In this document: piece by piece, positions 5,614 through 12,899 of the stretch
Numbering within the stretch: position 1 is the stretch's first letter
Layout: each line of letters starts with the position of its first letter
NCBI GenBank assembly: GCA_004296145.1
Contig: SEBM01000187.1
Location: 1-13,042, forward strand
DNA length: 13,042 nt
Direction: 5' to 3'
Source: Flavobacterium sp.
GTDB taxonomy: Bacteria > Bacteroidota > Bacteroidia > Flavobacteriales > Flavobacteriaceae
The notes under the pieces: generated by a model
What the model was told of the DNA's origin: nothing
What the model saw: the letters and a program-made list of their open reading frames with translations, nothing else
Databases searched by the model: none
Position numbers and translations under genes: made by a program

Positions 5614-7539
5614 ATGGCTAAAGATAATAATCCAAATCCGAGTAAATTTAAAATAAGTCCTTGGTTAATATACACCGCAATACTTTTAGTTTTTTTATTT
5701 ATAAGTTTTGCCACTGGAGGATCTAACTTAAGTGAACCAGCTCAATTAACTTCTTCTAAATTCAATACTTTATTAGAAAAAGGTCAAATTGACAAAGTTA
5801 TTGTTTACAATAAAGCTGAAGCTGAAGTATATTTAACACAAGCTGCATTAAAAGATGCTGCTAATAAAAAAGTATCTAAAGATATATTTGAAAGACCAAA
5901 TAAAGGTCCTCACTATACTTTGGAAATTGGTAACGACCAGATTTTTCAGACTAAACTGGAAAAAGCTGTTGCAACCGGAAAATTAAAAGATTTTAATTTT
6001 TTACAAAAAAATAACTGGAGCGATATTCTAATCAGCTTACTTCCTATTATCATCATTATTGGTGTATGGATTTTCATTATGCGCAAAATGTCTGGTGGCT
6101 CTGGTGGCGGAGGCGGACAAATTTTCAACATTGGAAAATCTAAAGCTAAATTGTTTGATGAGAAAACAGACATTAAAACAACTTTTAAAGATGTTGCCGG
6201 TTTAGAAGGTGCAAAAGAAGAAATTCAGGAAATTGTTGAATTCCTTAAAAATCCGGAAAAATATACCAACCTTGGAGGTAAAATTCCAAAAGGAGCTTTA
6301 CTTGTAGGGCCTCCGGGAACTGGTAAAACATTATTAGCAAAAGCTGTTGCCGGTGAAGCTCAGGTTCCTTTCTTTTCATTATCAGGTTCTGATTTTGTTG
6401 AGATGTTTGTAGGAGTTGGTGCATCACGTGTTCGTGACTTGTTTAAACAGGCTAAAGAAAAATCTCCTGCTATTATCTTCATCGACGAAATTGATGCTGT
6501 TGGTAGAGCAAGAGGAAAAAGCAATATGTCAGGCGGAAATGACGAGAGAGAAAATACTCTGAACCAATTACTAACAGAAATGGATGGTTTTGGCACAAAC
6601 TCTAACGTAATTGTTCTGGCTGCAACAAACAGAGCTGATGTTCTTGATAAAGCCTTAATGCGTGCCGGTCGTTTTGACAGACAAATTTTTGTTGACTTAC
6701 CGGACATCCGTGAAAGAGCTGAAATTTTTCAGGTACACTTAAAACCGATCAAAAAAGTTGAAGGTCTTGATTTAGATTTCTTAGCAAAACAAACTCCTGG
6801 TTTCTCTGGTGCTGATATTGCTAACGTTTGTAACGAAGCTGCTCTTATTGCAGCACGTAACAACAAAGCTGCTGTAGACAGACAGGATTTCCTTGATGCT
6901 GTAGACAGAATTATTGGAGGTCTTGAAAAGAAAAACAAAATCATTACTCCGGAAGAGAAAAGAGCAATTGCAATTCACGAAGCTGGTCACGCAACTGTAA
7001 GCTGGATGTTAGAGCATGCTGCACCACTTATCAAAGTAACTATTGTTCCTCGTGGACAAAGTTTAGGAGCTGCATGGTACCTTCCTGAAGAAAGACAAAT
7101 CGTAAGAACAGATCAAATGTTAGACGAAATGTGTGCTACTATGGGCGGAAGAGCTGCTGAAAAAGTAACTTTTGACAGAATTTCTACAGGAGCTTTGAGT
7201 GATTTAGAAAAAGTAACACGTCAGGCTCGTGCTATGGTAACTATTTATGGTTTGAATGATAAAATCGGAAATGTTACTTATTACGATTCAAGCGGACAAA
7301 GTGAATACAACTTCTCTAAACCTTATTCTGATGAGACTGCAAAAATCATTGACGCAGAAATTTCAGAACTAATTGAAGGTCAATATCAAAGAGCTATTCA
7401 AATTCTTGAAGAGAACAAAGACAAGTTAAATCAGCTTGCTGATATCCTGATAGAAAAAGAAGTTATTTTTAAAGATGACTTAGAAACAATTTTCGGAAAA
7501 CGTACTTTTGACAAAAATTTAGAAGAATACGTTTCGTAA
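5614..7539 (+). CDS. ftsH: ATP-dependent zinc metalloprotease FtsH
   Basis: FtsH is a membrane-anchored hexameric AAA+ protease that extracts and degrades unstable membrane proteins and selected cytosolic regulators. The 641-residue protein has a first membrane helix at about 16-35, a periplasmic domain of about 100 residues, a second helix at about 138-157, and a Gly-rich linker. The ATPase domain shows Walker A GPPGTGKT (232-239), pore motif FVG (265-267), Walker B with D291-E292, and arginine fingers R353 and R356 in the second region of homology. The protease domain has HEAGH (455-459, zinc ligands H455 and H459) and the likely third ligand D530 in STGALSDL. All key residues are present. 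In E. coli FtsH tunes lipid synthesis; the adjacent phospholipid genes make a similar link plausible here, but this is inference. Confidence 0.97.
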   Translation: MAKDNNPNPSKFKISPWLIYTAILLVFLFISFATGGSNLSEPAQLTSSKFNTLLEKGQIDKVIVYNKAEAEVYLTQAALKDAANKKVSKDIFERPNKGPHYTLEIGNDQIFQTKLEKAVATGKLKDFNFLQKNNWSDILISLLPIIIIIGVWIFIMRKMSGGSGGGGGQIFNIGKSKAKLFDEKTDIKTTFKDVAGLEGAKEEIQEIVEFLKNPEKYTNLGGKIPKGALLVGPPGTGKTLLAKAVAGEAQVPFFSLSGSDFVEMFVGVGASRVRDLFKQAKEKSPAIIFIDEIDAVGRARGKSNMSGGNDERENTLNQLLTEMDGFGTNSNVIVLAATNRADVLDKALMRAGRFDRQIFVDLPDIRERAEIFQVHLKPIKKVEGLDLDFLAKQTPGFSGADIANVCNEAALIAARNNKAAVDRQDFLDAVDRIIGGLEKKNKIITPEEKRAIAIHEAGHATVSWMLEHAAPLIKVTIVPRGQSLGAAWYLPEERQIVRTDQMLDEMCATMGGRAAEKVTFDRISTGALSDLEKVTRQARAMVTIYGLNDKIGNVTYYDSSGQSEYNFSKPYSDETAKIIDAEISELIEGQYQRAIQILEENKDKLNQLADILIEKEVIFKDDLETIFGKRTFDKNLEEYVS

Positions 7540-7575
7540 ATTATTCAATAAATAAACAATATTTTTTAAAATCTT

Positions 7576-7598
7576 AATTCAAAATAGCCTTTTGAATT
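7576..7598. other. perfect hairpin between ftsH and the LUD gene
   Basis: AATTCAAAA at 7576-7584 and TTTTGAATT at 7590-7598 are perfect 9-bp arms around TAGCC, ending 12 bases before the LUD start codon. This 71-base gap is the largest in the operon. The hairpin could be an operator, an mRNA processing or attenuation site, or a modest structure at the 3' end of the ftsH message. There is no T run after it, so it is a poor terminator. Confidence 0.5.
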
Positions 7599-7610
7599 AT
7601 TCATATAAAA

Positions 7611-8219
7611 ATGAATTTTTTCAAAAAAATATTTGGTTCAGGCGACGCCGCTTCTGATGAAGAACATGTAAGCGAATATGGAGGACATACCACTACTCCG
7701 GACAGTCATTTATCGATTGATGAGAGATTCATTTTTAATTTTAAAAAAAATGGCGGTAAATTTCTGTATTGTGAAAACAAACAGGAAGTTGCAGAACAGT
7801 TTGAAAATATTCTGGAAGAAAACGATTGGTTTGAAAATGAAGTTCTTTGTTATGAACCCGGTTTATTTAGCTTATTAGAAGAAAACAAACTGCTTTATTT
7901 CTCTCCAAGAAATCCAAAATTTTTACTTGCAACCTGCGAAAACCTTATTGCTGACGAAGGATCTATATTGTTTTCTTCTAAGCAGATCAGACAGGACAAA
8001 CCAAATGAATTGCCTGCCAATATTGTTATTATAGCTACCACAAGCCAGATTCTTAGTATGAAAAGTGACGGGCTTAGCGCTATTAAACGCAAATACGAAA
8101 GAGACTATCCAACCAATATCACCACAATAAAATATTTCGAAAAAGCAAAAGAAGAAGATTTTACACAATACGGAAGTGTTGCCAAAAATTTGTATTTATT
8201 GCTTTTAGAAGATCTTTAA
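7611..8219 (+). CDS. LUD-domain (LutC/YkgG-like) protein
   Basis: This 202-residue cytoplasmic protein resembles LutC, one subunit of the LutABC lactate oxidation complex, through its LUD domain. The best-matching section is NLIADEGSILFSSKQIRQ (111-128), then PANIVIIATTSQIL (135-148), which is the usual strand-turn-strand core. Residues 1-35 are polar and Gly/Asp/His-containing, and look disordered. LutA and LutB partners, which carry the iron-sulfur clusters, are absent from the window, so lactate oxidation cannot be assumed. The gene lies between ftsH (71 bases) and cdsA (1 base), which suggests a role tied to membrane or lipid homeostasis; that is inference from position only. The family call is fairly secure, the function is unknown. 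Confidence 0.8.
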   Translation: MNFFKKIFGSGDAASDEEHVSEYGGHTTTPDSHLSIDERFIFNFKKNGGKFLYCENKQEVAEQFENILEENDWFENEVLCYEPGLFSLLEENKLLYFSPRNPKFLLATCENLIADEGSILFSSKQIRQDKPNELPANIVIIATTSQILSMKSDGLSAIKRKYERDYPTNITTIKYFEKAKEEDFTQYGSVAKNLYLLLLEDL

Positions 8220-8220
8220 G

Positions 8221-9111
8221 ATGAATGAAACACTGAAGAGAACCATTTCTGGTGCTGTTTATATCGCTTTGTTATTAACTTCTATTTTGTTTTCTACCGA
8301 AAGCTTTATTATCCTTTTTGGTATTTTTCTAATTATAACAATTTATGAATTTTCTAATTTAGTAAACCTGAATAAAATCTTTTCGATTCTGTTTGGGACT
8401 TTATTATACACTGTAATTGTATTAGTTAGCCATTATAATAAACAAACAACTGCTTATCTAAATGATTTATTTAAATCAGATTTTGATTTAAGCACCAATA
8501 TTCCGGAATTAAACATGGTCCTTCTTGCTGTTACAATTGTAATAGCGATTAAGTGCATTTTATTTCTGTTTTATGATTCTGTACAAAAAATAAGTATTTC
8601 TTCTAAGTACCTATATTTATTAGGATACATTACACTTCCCTTTATTTTTATTATAAAAATTTCTTTTGGAACCAATAATTACAATCCAAAGATTATTATT
8701 GGGCTGTTTGTTCTTATCTGGACAAATGACACTTTTGCTTATCTGGTTGGAAAATCGATTGGAAAACATAAATTATTTGAACGTGTTTCTCCTAAAAAAA
8801 CTATTGAAGGCTTTTTAGGGGGTGTTGTATTTGCAGCATTAGCAGGTTTTTTGATTTCAAAATTTTATATTCAGCCAAAACCGGCTTTTAGTAATATGTC
8901 AATTTTAATATGGACTATTATTGCTGTAATCGTGAGCATTTTTGGGACAATCGGTGATTTGATTGAGTCAAAATTTAAAAGAATTGCGGGCGTAAAAGAC
9001 AGCGGTTCGATAATGCCCGGACACGGAGGTATCTTAGATCGACTAGATAGTGTTATATTTGTAGCACCAATTATATTTTTATTTTATCAAATTTTATATT
9101 ATGTTTCATAA
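8221..9111 (+). CDS. cdsA: phosphatidate cytidylyltransferase (CDP-diglyceride synthase)
   Basis: CdsA makes CDP-diacylglycerol from phosphatidic acid and CTP at the inner membrane, the branch point for all bacterial phospholipids. The 296-residue protein is strongly hydrophobic with about eight predicted membrane segments, and its C-terminal family signature is intact at residues 250-276: S-K-F-K-R (250-254), K-D-S-G (259-262), P-G-H-G-G (266-270) and D-R-L-D (273-276), which includes the metal-binding aspartates. A second conserved patch, W-T-N-D-T-F-A-Y-L-V-G, lies upstream in the middle of the protein. It begins 1 base after the LUD gene and overlaps psd by 11 bases, so translation of the three is likely coupled. 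Confidence 0.96.
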   Translation: MNETLKRTISGAVYIALLLTSILFSTESFIILFGIFLIITIYEFSNLVNLNKIFSILFGTLLYTVIVLVSHYNKQTTAYLNDLFKSDFDLSTNIPELNMVLLAVTIVIAIKCILFLFYDSVQKISISSKYLYLLGYITLPFIFIIKISFGTNNYNPKIIIGLFVLIWTNDTFAYLVGKSIGKHKLFERVSPKKTIEGFLGGVVFAALAGFLISKFYIQPKPAFSNMSILIWTIIAVIVSIFGTIGDLIESKFKRIAGVKDSGSIMPGHGGILDRLDSVIFVAPIIFLFYQILYYVS

Positions 9112-9754
9112 AGAAGGAGGCCCGTCCATTTTATTAGGTACTACATTTGCAGTAGCTGTATTACTAATTGCTGATAGATTTATTGATATCGCTTGGCTAA
9201 GAATGCTTGTGCAAATTGCCGGCGTTGTAATTTTGATTATCATTTTGCAATTTTTTAGAAACCCTAAAAGAATTGCAGTTAGAGACAGCAATCATATTCT
9301 TGCTCCTGTTGATGGAAAAGTTGTGGTTATTGAAGAAGTTTACGAAGGTGAATTCTTTAAAGACAAACGTTTACAGGTTTCTATTTTTATGTCGCCTATA
9401 AACGTACACGTTACACGTTATGCTATGGATGGTATTATCAAATTCAGTAAATACCACCCTGGAAAATTTTTGGTTGCATGGCATCCTAAAGCGAGTGAAG
9501 AAAATGAAAGAACTACTGTAGTTATTGAAAATGAAACTTTTGGGCAAATTTTATACAGACAAATTGCTGGTGCTTTGGCCCGCAGAATTGTAAATTATGC
9601 ACAAGAAGGTATGCAGGTTGTTCAGGGAACTGATGCAGGTTTTATTAAATTTGGTTCAAGAGTAGATTTATTCTTACCTTTAGGTACACAGATTAATGTG
9701 GAGTTAAACCAAAAAGCAATTGGAGGAAAAACCATTATTGCGACAAAAGCCTAA
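9101..9754 (+). CDS. psd: phosphatidylserine decarboxylase (short, pyruvoyl type)
   Basis: Psd converts phosphatidylserine to phosphatidylethanolamine using a pyruvoyl group made by self-cleavage. The 217-residue protein belongs to the short form. It starts with a conserved F-H-K-E-G, then two hydrophobic segments (about 10-27 and 33-51) that hold it at the inner membrane. Likely active-site residues are D71 (APVDGKV) and H103 (SPINVHVTRY). Cleavage should occur in F-G-S-R between G185 and S186, giving a 185-residue beta chain and a 32-residue alpha chain with the pyruvoyl end; many classical enzymes have L-G-S-T there. The start overlaps the end of cdsA. The phosphatidylserine synthase needed between CdsA and Psd is not in the window. 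Confidence 0.94.
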   Translation: MFHKEGGPSILLGTTFAVAVLLIADRFIDIAWLRMLVQIAGVVILIIILQFFRNPKRIAVRDSNHILAPVDGKVVVIEEVYEGEFFKDKRLQVSIFMSPINVHVTRYAMDGIIKFSKYHPGKFLVAWHPKASEENERTTVVIENETFGQILYRQIAGALARRIVNYAQEGMQVVQGTDAGFIKFGSRVDLFLPLGTQINVELNQKAIGGKTIIATKA

Positions 9755-10024
9755 ATGACCAATAAAGATTTAGATACCCGTTTCTCAGAGGCTGTAGAAA
9801 TTGCAATGAAAATGACTCAGGCTTCTTTGCCGCAAGATGTGCAGCTAAGGCTTTATGCATATTACAAACAGGCAACTTTTGGAACAGCTGTGTACAATCA
9901 ATCTGAAAATTTTGATTTGCGCGATGCTTTCAAGACAAATGCCTGGATGCAGATTAGTCATATTTCAAGAGATGAAGCGAAGGAAAACTATATCCAAATA
10001 ATACATTCACTAACATCAAAATAA
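9755..10024 (+). CDS. acyl-CoA-binding protein
   Basis: This 89-residue protein is a stand-alone four-helix acyl-CoA-binding protein, which holds long-chain acyl-CoA in the cytoplasm. The hallmark LRLYAYYKQATFG (31-43) is present. By comparison with bovine ACBP, ligand contacts map to Y34 (Y28), K38 (K32), K60 (K54) and Y79 (Y73); all are conserved. The W64 in KTNAW also matches the family. The start codon follows the psd stop codon with no gap, so translation is probably coupled to psd. Free-standing ACBPs are common in eukaryotes and patchier in bacteria. Here it may carry acyl-CoA for phospholipid synthesis or fatty acid uptake; this is inference from context. Confidence 0.93.
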   Translation: MTNKDLDTRFSEAVEIAMKMTQASLPQDVQLRLYAYYKQATFGTAVYNQSENFDLRDAFKTNAWMQISHISRDEAKENYIQIIHSLTSK

Positions 10025-10032
10025 TTAATATT

Positions 10033-10812
10033 ATGAAGAAAAACATTGTTCGTTTCAGTATTTTAACTTCATGCATAGCATTATTTTCTTGTAATGATAA
10101 TAAGCTTACTGAAGTTGTAGAAGTCCCTTTACCAACAAAAGAAGAAAAAATTACAATAGGTTCTCCTGATGATGTAAAAGCAGATGTGGGTTCTTTTGCA
10201 CTTGCTAAATTGCCTTTTTCTTATGATGGTCTTGCGCCTGACATACGATCACTTACTTTAGAAACACATTATTCTAAGCATTATTTGTCGTACACAAATA
10301 ATTTTAATAAAGAGATTGTTTCTACTGAATTTGAAAATATGCCAATTGAAGACATTCTTAAAAAAATGGATCTGAGCAATGCAAAGCTTCGTCAGAACGC
10401 AGGAGGTTATTATAATCATACGCTTTATTTTAATATCCTGACACAAAAAGAGCAGACTCCAAAAGATACGCTTGTAGGTTCTATTAATAAAGAATTTGGT
10501 TCTTTTACTAATCTTACAAATCAATTTAAAGGACAAGCCGAAAAACAGTTTGGTTCAGGCTGGGTTTGGTTAGTTGTTGACCGATACGGAAAACTTCAAA
10601 TTACAACTACAGAAAACCAGGATAATCCTTTAATGAAAAACGCTTTGATTCCGGGAACACCAATTATGGGAATTGACCTTTGGGAACATGCTTATTATCT
10701 TGATTACCAAAACAGAAAAGGTAGTTATATTGATGCTTTTTACCAACATATTAATTGGGAGAAGGTAAATGAAAATTACAAAGAGGCTTTGAAGAAAGTC
10801 AAAAAAGTATAA
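10033..10812 (+). CDS. lipoprotein superoxide dismutase, Mn-type residues
   Basis: This 259-residue protein is a Fe/Mn-family superoxide dismutase with an export signal. Residues 1-20 form a lipoprotein signal peptide (lipobox L-F-S-C, Cys20), followed by a tether of about 35 residues, so the enzyme should sit in the periplasm or on a membrane surface and not in the cytosol. Metal ligands are all visible: H79 (THYSKHY), H129 (YYNHTLYF), D215 and H219 (DLWEHAYY). Second-shell residues H83 and Y87 are also present. The metal-tuning glutamine is at Q196 (TTENQDNPL) and G125 occupies the Fe-type Gln position, a pattern of Mn enzymes. Metal choice cannot be proved from sequence. It follows the acyl-CoA-binding gene by 8 bases and ends the operon. 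Confidence 0.92.
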   Translation: MKKNIVRFSILTSCIALFSCNDNKLTEVVEVPLPTKEEKITIGSPDDVKADVGSFALAKLPFSYDGLAPDIRSLTLETHYSKHYLSYTNNFNKEIVSTEFENMPIEDILKKMDLSNAKLRQNAGGYYNHTLYFNILTQKEQTPKDTLVGSINKEFGSFTNLTNQFKGQAEKQFGSGWVWLVVDRYGKLQITTTENQDNPLMKNALIPGTPIMGIDLWEHAYYLDYQNRKGSYIDAFYQHINWEKVNENYKEALKKVKKV

Positions 10813-10817
10813 AACAT

Positions 10818-10854
10818 AAAAAAAAGCTGTTACTACAAAGTATCAGCTTTTTTT
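10818..10854 (+). terminator. intrinsic terminator after the superoxide dismutase gene
   Basis: Stem AAAAAAAGCTG (10819-10829) pairs with CAGCTTTTTTT (10844-10854). An inner TAC/GTA helix is separated by a T-T mismatch and closes a 6-base loop. The seven T residues at 10848-10854 complete a strong rho-independent terminator, which also marks the end of the rsfS-to-SOD operon. Confidence 0.93.
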
Positions 10855-10897
10855 ATTCCTGATTATCGATTCTATTATAACTTTATCCTCCACAATG

Positions 10898-11001
10898 TTG
10901 TCATTTCGACGAAGGAGAAATCTTCACAAGAAACTCTAAAAAGAATGGTAATCTTATTTACGGAATTATTTACGGAGATTCCTCCTTCGTCGAAATGACA
11001 A
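10898..11001. repeat. palindromic intergenic repeat with 20-bp arms
   Basis: Arms at 10898-10917 and 10982-11001 are perfect 20-bp inverted copies. After one A/C mismatch (10918/10981), five more pairs follow, giving 25 of 26 positions. The core of the arm, TGTCATTTCGACGAAGGAG, is one I recall from many places in Flavobacterium and related genomes. The interior has a tandem 12-base repeat (10954-10965, TTATTTACGGAA; 10966-10977, TTATTTACGGAG). Lying between convergent genes, it may act as a shared mRNA 3' structure; it encodes no protein. Confidence 0.85.
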
Positions 11002-11021
11002 ACTTTGCAAATTAGCATTGT

Positions 11022-12899
11022 TTATTTCACTTCAAAAACAAAAGATTCAGATGGTTTGATTATAACTCGCGCTACTCCTTCCCCATTCTTTACTGTGAAA
11101 TATGTCTTATTTTGCAAATACAACTGATCTAAAAGCACATAAGAACCGTCTTTTAAATTCCATTTTAAAATAACATCTGCCGGAACTTTCAATTCAAACT
11201 CGCTTGTTTTATCTGATGAAAAGTTGGCTACAATAATTAGTTTTTGATTTTCTGACCAACGGACATAAGAATACAACAATTCATCATATCCCGGATTATT
11301 CTGACGGTTAACAGATTGAATTTCCTGAAAACTTCCCATTAATGCGGGGCTTTTGATTGAAAAATTTAGTAATCTTTTGTAGAAATCACGTAGGTTTTTT
11401 TCTGATTCAGAAAGTTTTCCGCCATCAAATTTGCCGTCGTTCATCCATCTTTGGTGATTTGGAACTCCGATATAATCAAAAATAGAAGTTCTTGAAGGCT
11501 TTCCAAAACCTGCGTCTTCTTTGCCAGCCTCTCCTACTTCCTGACCAAAATACACCATAGTTGGCGATGTACTTATTGTTGTAGAAACTACCATCAAAGG
11601 TTTTCCTCTTTCGGGAGTTCCGGCAAATTCAGAACTTGCTAAACGCTGCTCGTCATGATTGTCTAAAAAATGAAGCATATGATGTTCAATATCCTCCATT
11701 CCTTTTTGGATATCTGATAAGCCATCGGGAGATGATTTTCCGCGAATAACATCTTTCAGTTTATCATATGTTTCTACTTTATCATATAAATAATCCATTT
11801 TTCCTAAACGAATATAATTACGGTACTCGTTTGGATTATACACTTCTGCCAATAAAAAAGCTTTTGGATTTTTCATCTTAATTGCAGAATTCATATAGCT
11901 CCAAAATTCATACGGAACCATTTCTGCCATGTCATAACGAAATCCATCAACTCCTTTTGCTGTCCAGTATAAAGCAATTGATTTAAATTTTTTCCAGGAA
12001 TCAGGAACGTCTTTATCTTGCCAAAAAGCAAAATGATCTTGATATGTCTTTTGATCAAAACCAGTTGGAAGCTCAGGAAAATCTTTTGATCCGTCAGGAC
12101 GAATTCCGTAATTTACTTTTACCGTTTCATACCAGTCATTCTGATCCGGTTTGGCTTTTCTTGATCCGTTGCCGGTCCATTTTGCAGGATTTTCATTAAA
12201 CGAGCCATCAACAAGAGGATTTTTTTCTCCGTTTAACGGAATATCTCCATCCGGAATCTGAAAATGTTCGTTCGGAATATAATAGAAATTATTATTTCTG
12301 CTATATTCAACATTCACATCATCATCAGCGCCAAAATCCTTAACGCCTTCAGGATTGTTCTTTCCTTCATACTTACGGGCAATATGATTGGGTACAATAT
12401 CTATAATCACTTTTAAGCCGGCTTTGTGCGTGCGTGCGATCAAAGATTCAAATTCCTGTAAACGATTTGCCGGATTTACGGCCAGATCAGGATTTACATT
12501 ATAATAATCTTTTACGGCATACGGCGAACCTGCTCTACCTTTTACTACTTCCGGATCATCATTTGATATTCCGTAAGCGGTATAATCACGAACCAATGCA
12601 TGATGCGGAACTCCTGTGTACCAAATATATGTAACACCTAAATCTTTTATTTCAGTAAGCGCTTTATCTGTAAAGTCATTAAATTTTCCTACTCCGTTTT
12701 CTTCAATAGTTCCCCAGGATTTATTGGTTGTATTTTTATTTCCGAATAAACGTGTAAAAACCTGATACACGACAACTTTCCTGTCTGTAGAAACCTCTGC
12801 TTTTGCTGTACTCATTTTTAAATCTTTTGTTTTACATGCTGAAAGCAGCATTGTTACAGCTATTCCTGCAACCAAAATTCTTTTGTCTATCATATTCAT
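11022..12899 (-). CDS. GH13 alpha-amylase-family lipoprotein
   Basis: This 625-residue exported enzyme should cleave or rearrange alpha-glucans such as starch. The ATG at 12899 gives a sound lipoprotein signal (lipobox L-S-A-C, Cys22); a TTG start 30 bases upstream would add a charged N-terminus. An ATG at 12893 is also possible. The TIM-barrel domain shows the GH13 regions: I, DIVPNH (167-172); II, GFRYD with nucleophile D323; III, AEVY with acid/base E352; IV, FLDNHD with D416. All catalytic residues are present. From about residue 560 to the end is a beta-sandwich C-terminal domain (LLYSYVRW onward). A long insertion between regions I and II includes DADDDVNVEYSRNNN-type polar loops, perhaps for calcium or substrate; this is inference. 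The gene stands alone in the window, convergent with the operon. No SusC/SusD neighbour is visible. Confidence 0.93.
   Translation of the reverse strand: MNMIDKRILVAGIAVTMLLSACKTKDLKMSTAKAEVSTDRKVVVYQVFTRLFGNKNTTNKSWGTIEENGVGKFNDFTDKALTEIKDLGVTYIWYTGVPHHALVRDYTAYGISNDDPEVVKGRAGSPYAVKDYYNVNPDLAVNPANRLQEFESLIARTHKAGLKVIIDIVPNHIARKYEGKNNPEGVKDFGADDDVNVEYSRNNNFYYIPNEHFQIPDGDIPLNGEKNPLVDGSFNENPAKWTGNGSRKAKPDQNDWYETVKVNYGIRPDGSKDFPELPTGFDQKTYQDHFAFWQDKDVPDSWKKFKSIALYWTAKGVDGFRYDMAEMVPYEFWSYMNSAIKMKNPKAFLLAEVYNPNEYRNYIRLGKMDYLYDKVETYDKLKDVIRGKSSPDGLSDIQKGMEDIEHHMLHFLDNHDEQRLASSEFAGTPERGKPLMVVSTTISTSPTMVYFGQEVGEAGKEDAGFGKPSRTSIFDYIGVPNHQRWMNDGKFDGGKLSESEKNLRDFYKRLLNFSIKSPALMGSFQEIQSVNRQNNPGYDELLYSYVRWSENQKLIIVANFSSDKTSEFELKVPADVILKWNLKDGSYVLLDQLYLQNKTYFTVKNGEGVARVIIKPSESFVFEVK

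Noticed and set aside
6360..6707. Open frame antisense to the ftsH ATPase region
   Set aside because: It overlaps the most conserved part of FtsH and shows no recognisable protein features.
7576..7598. Terminator splitting the operon after ftsH
   Set aside because: The hairpin has no T run and few G-C pairs, so it is better described as an unassigned structure.
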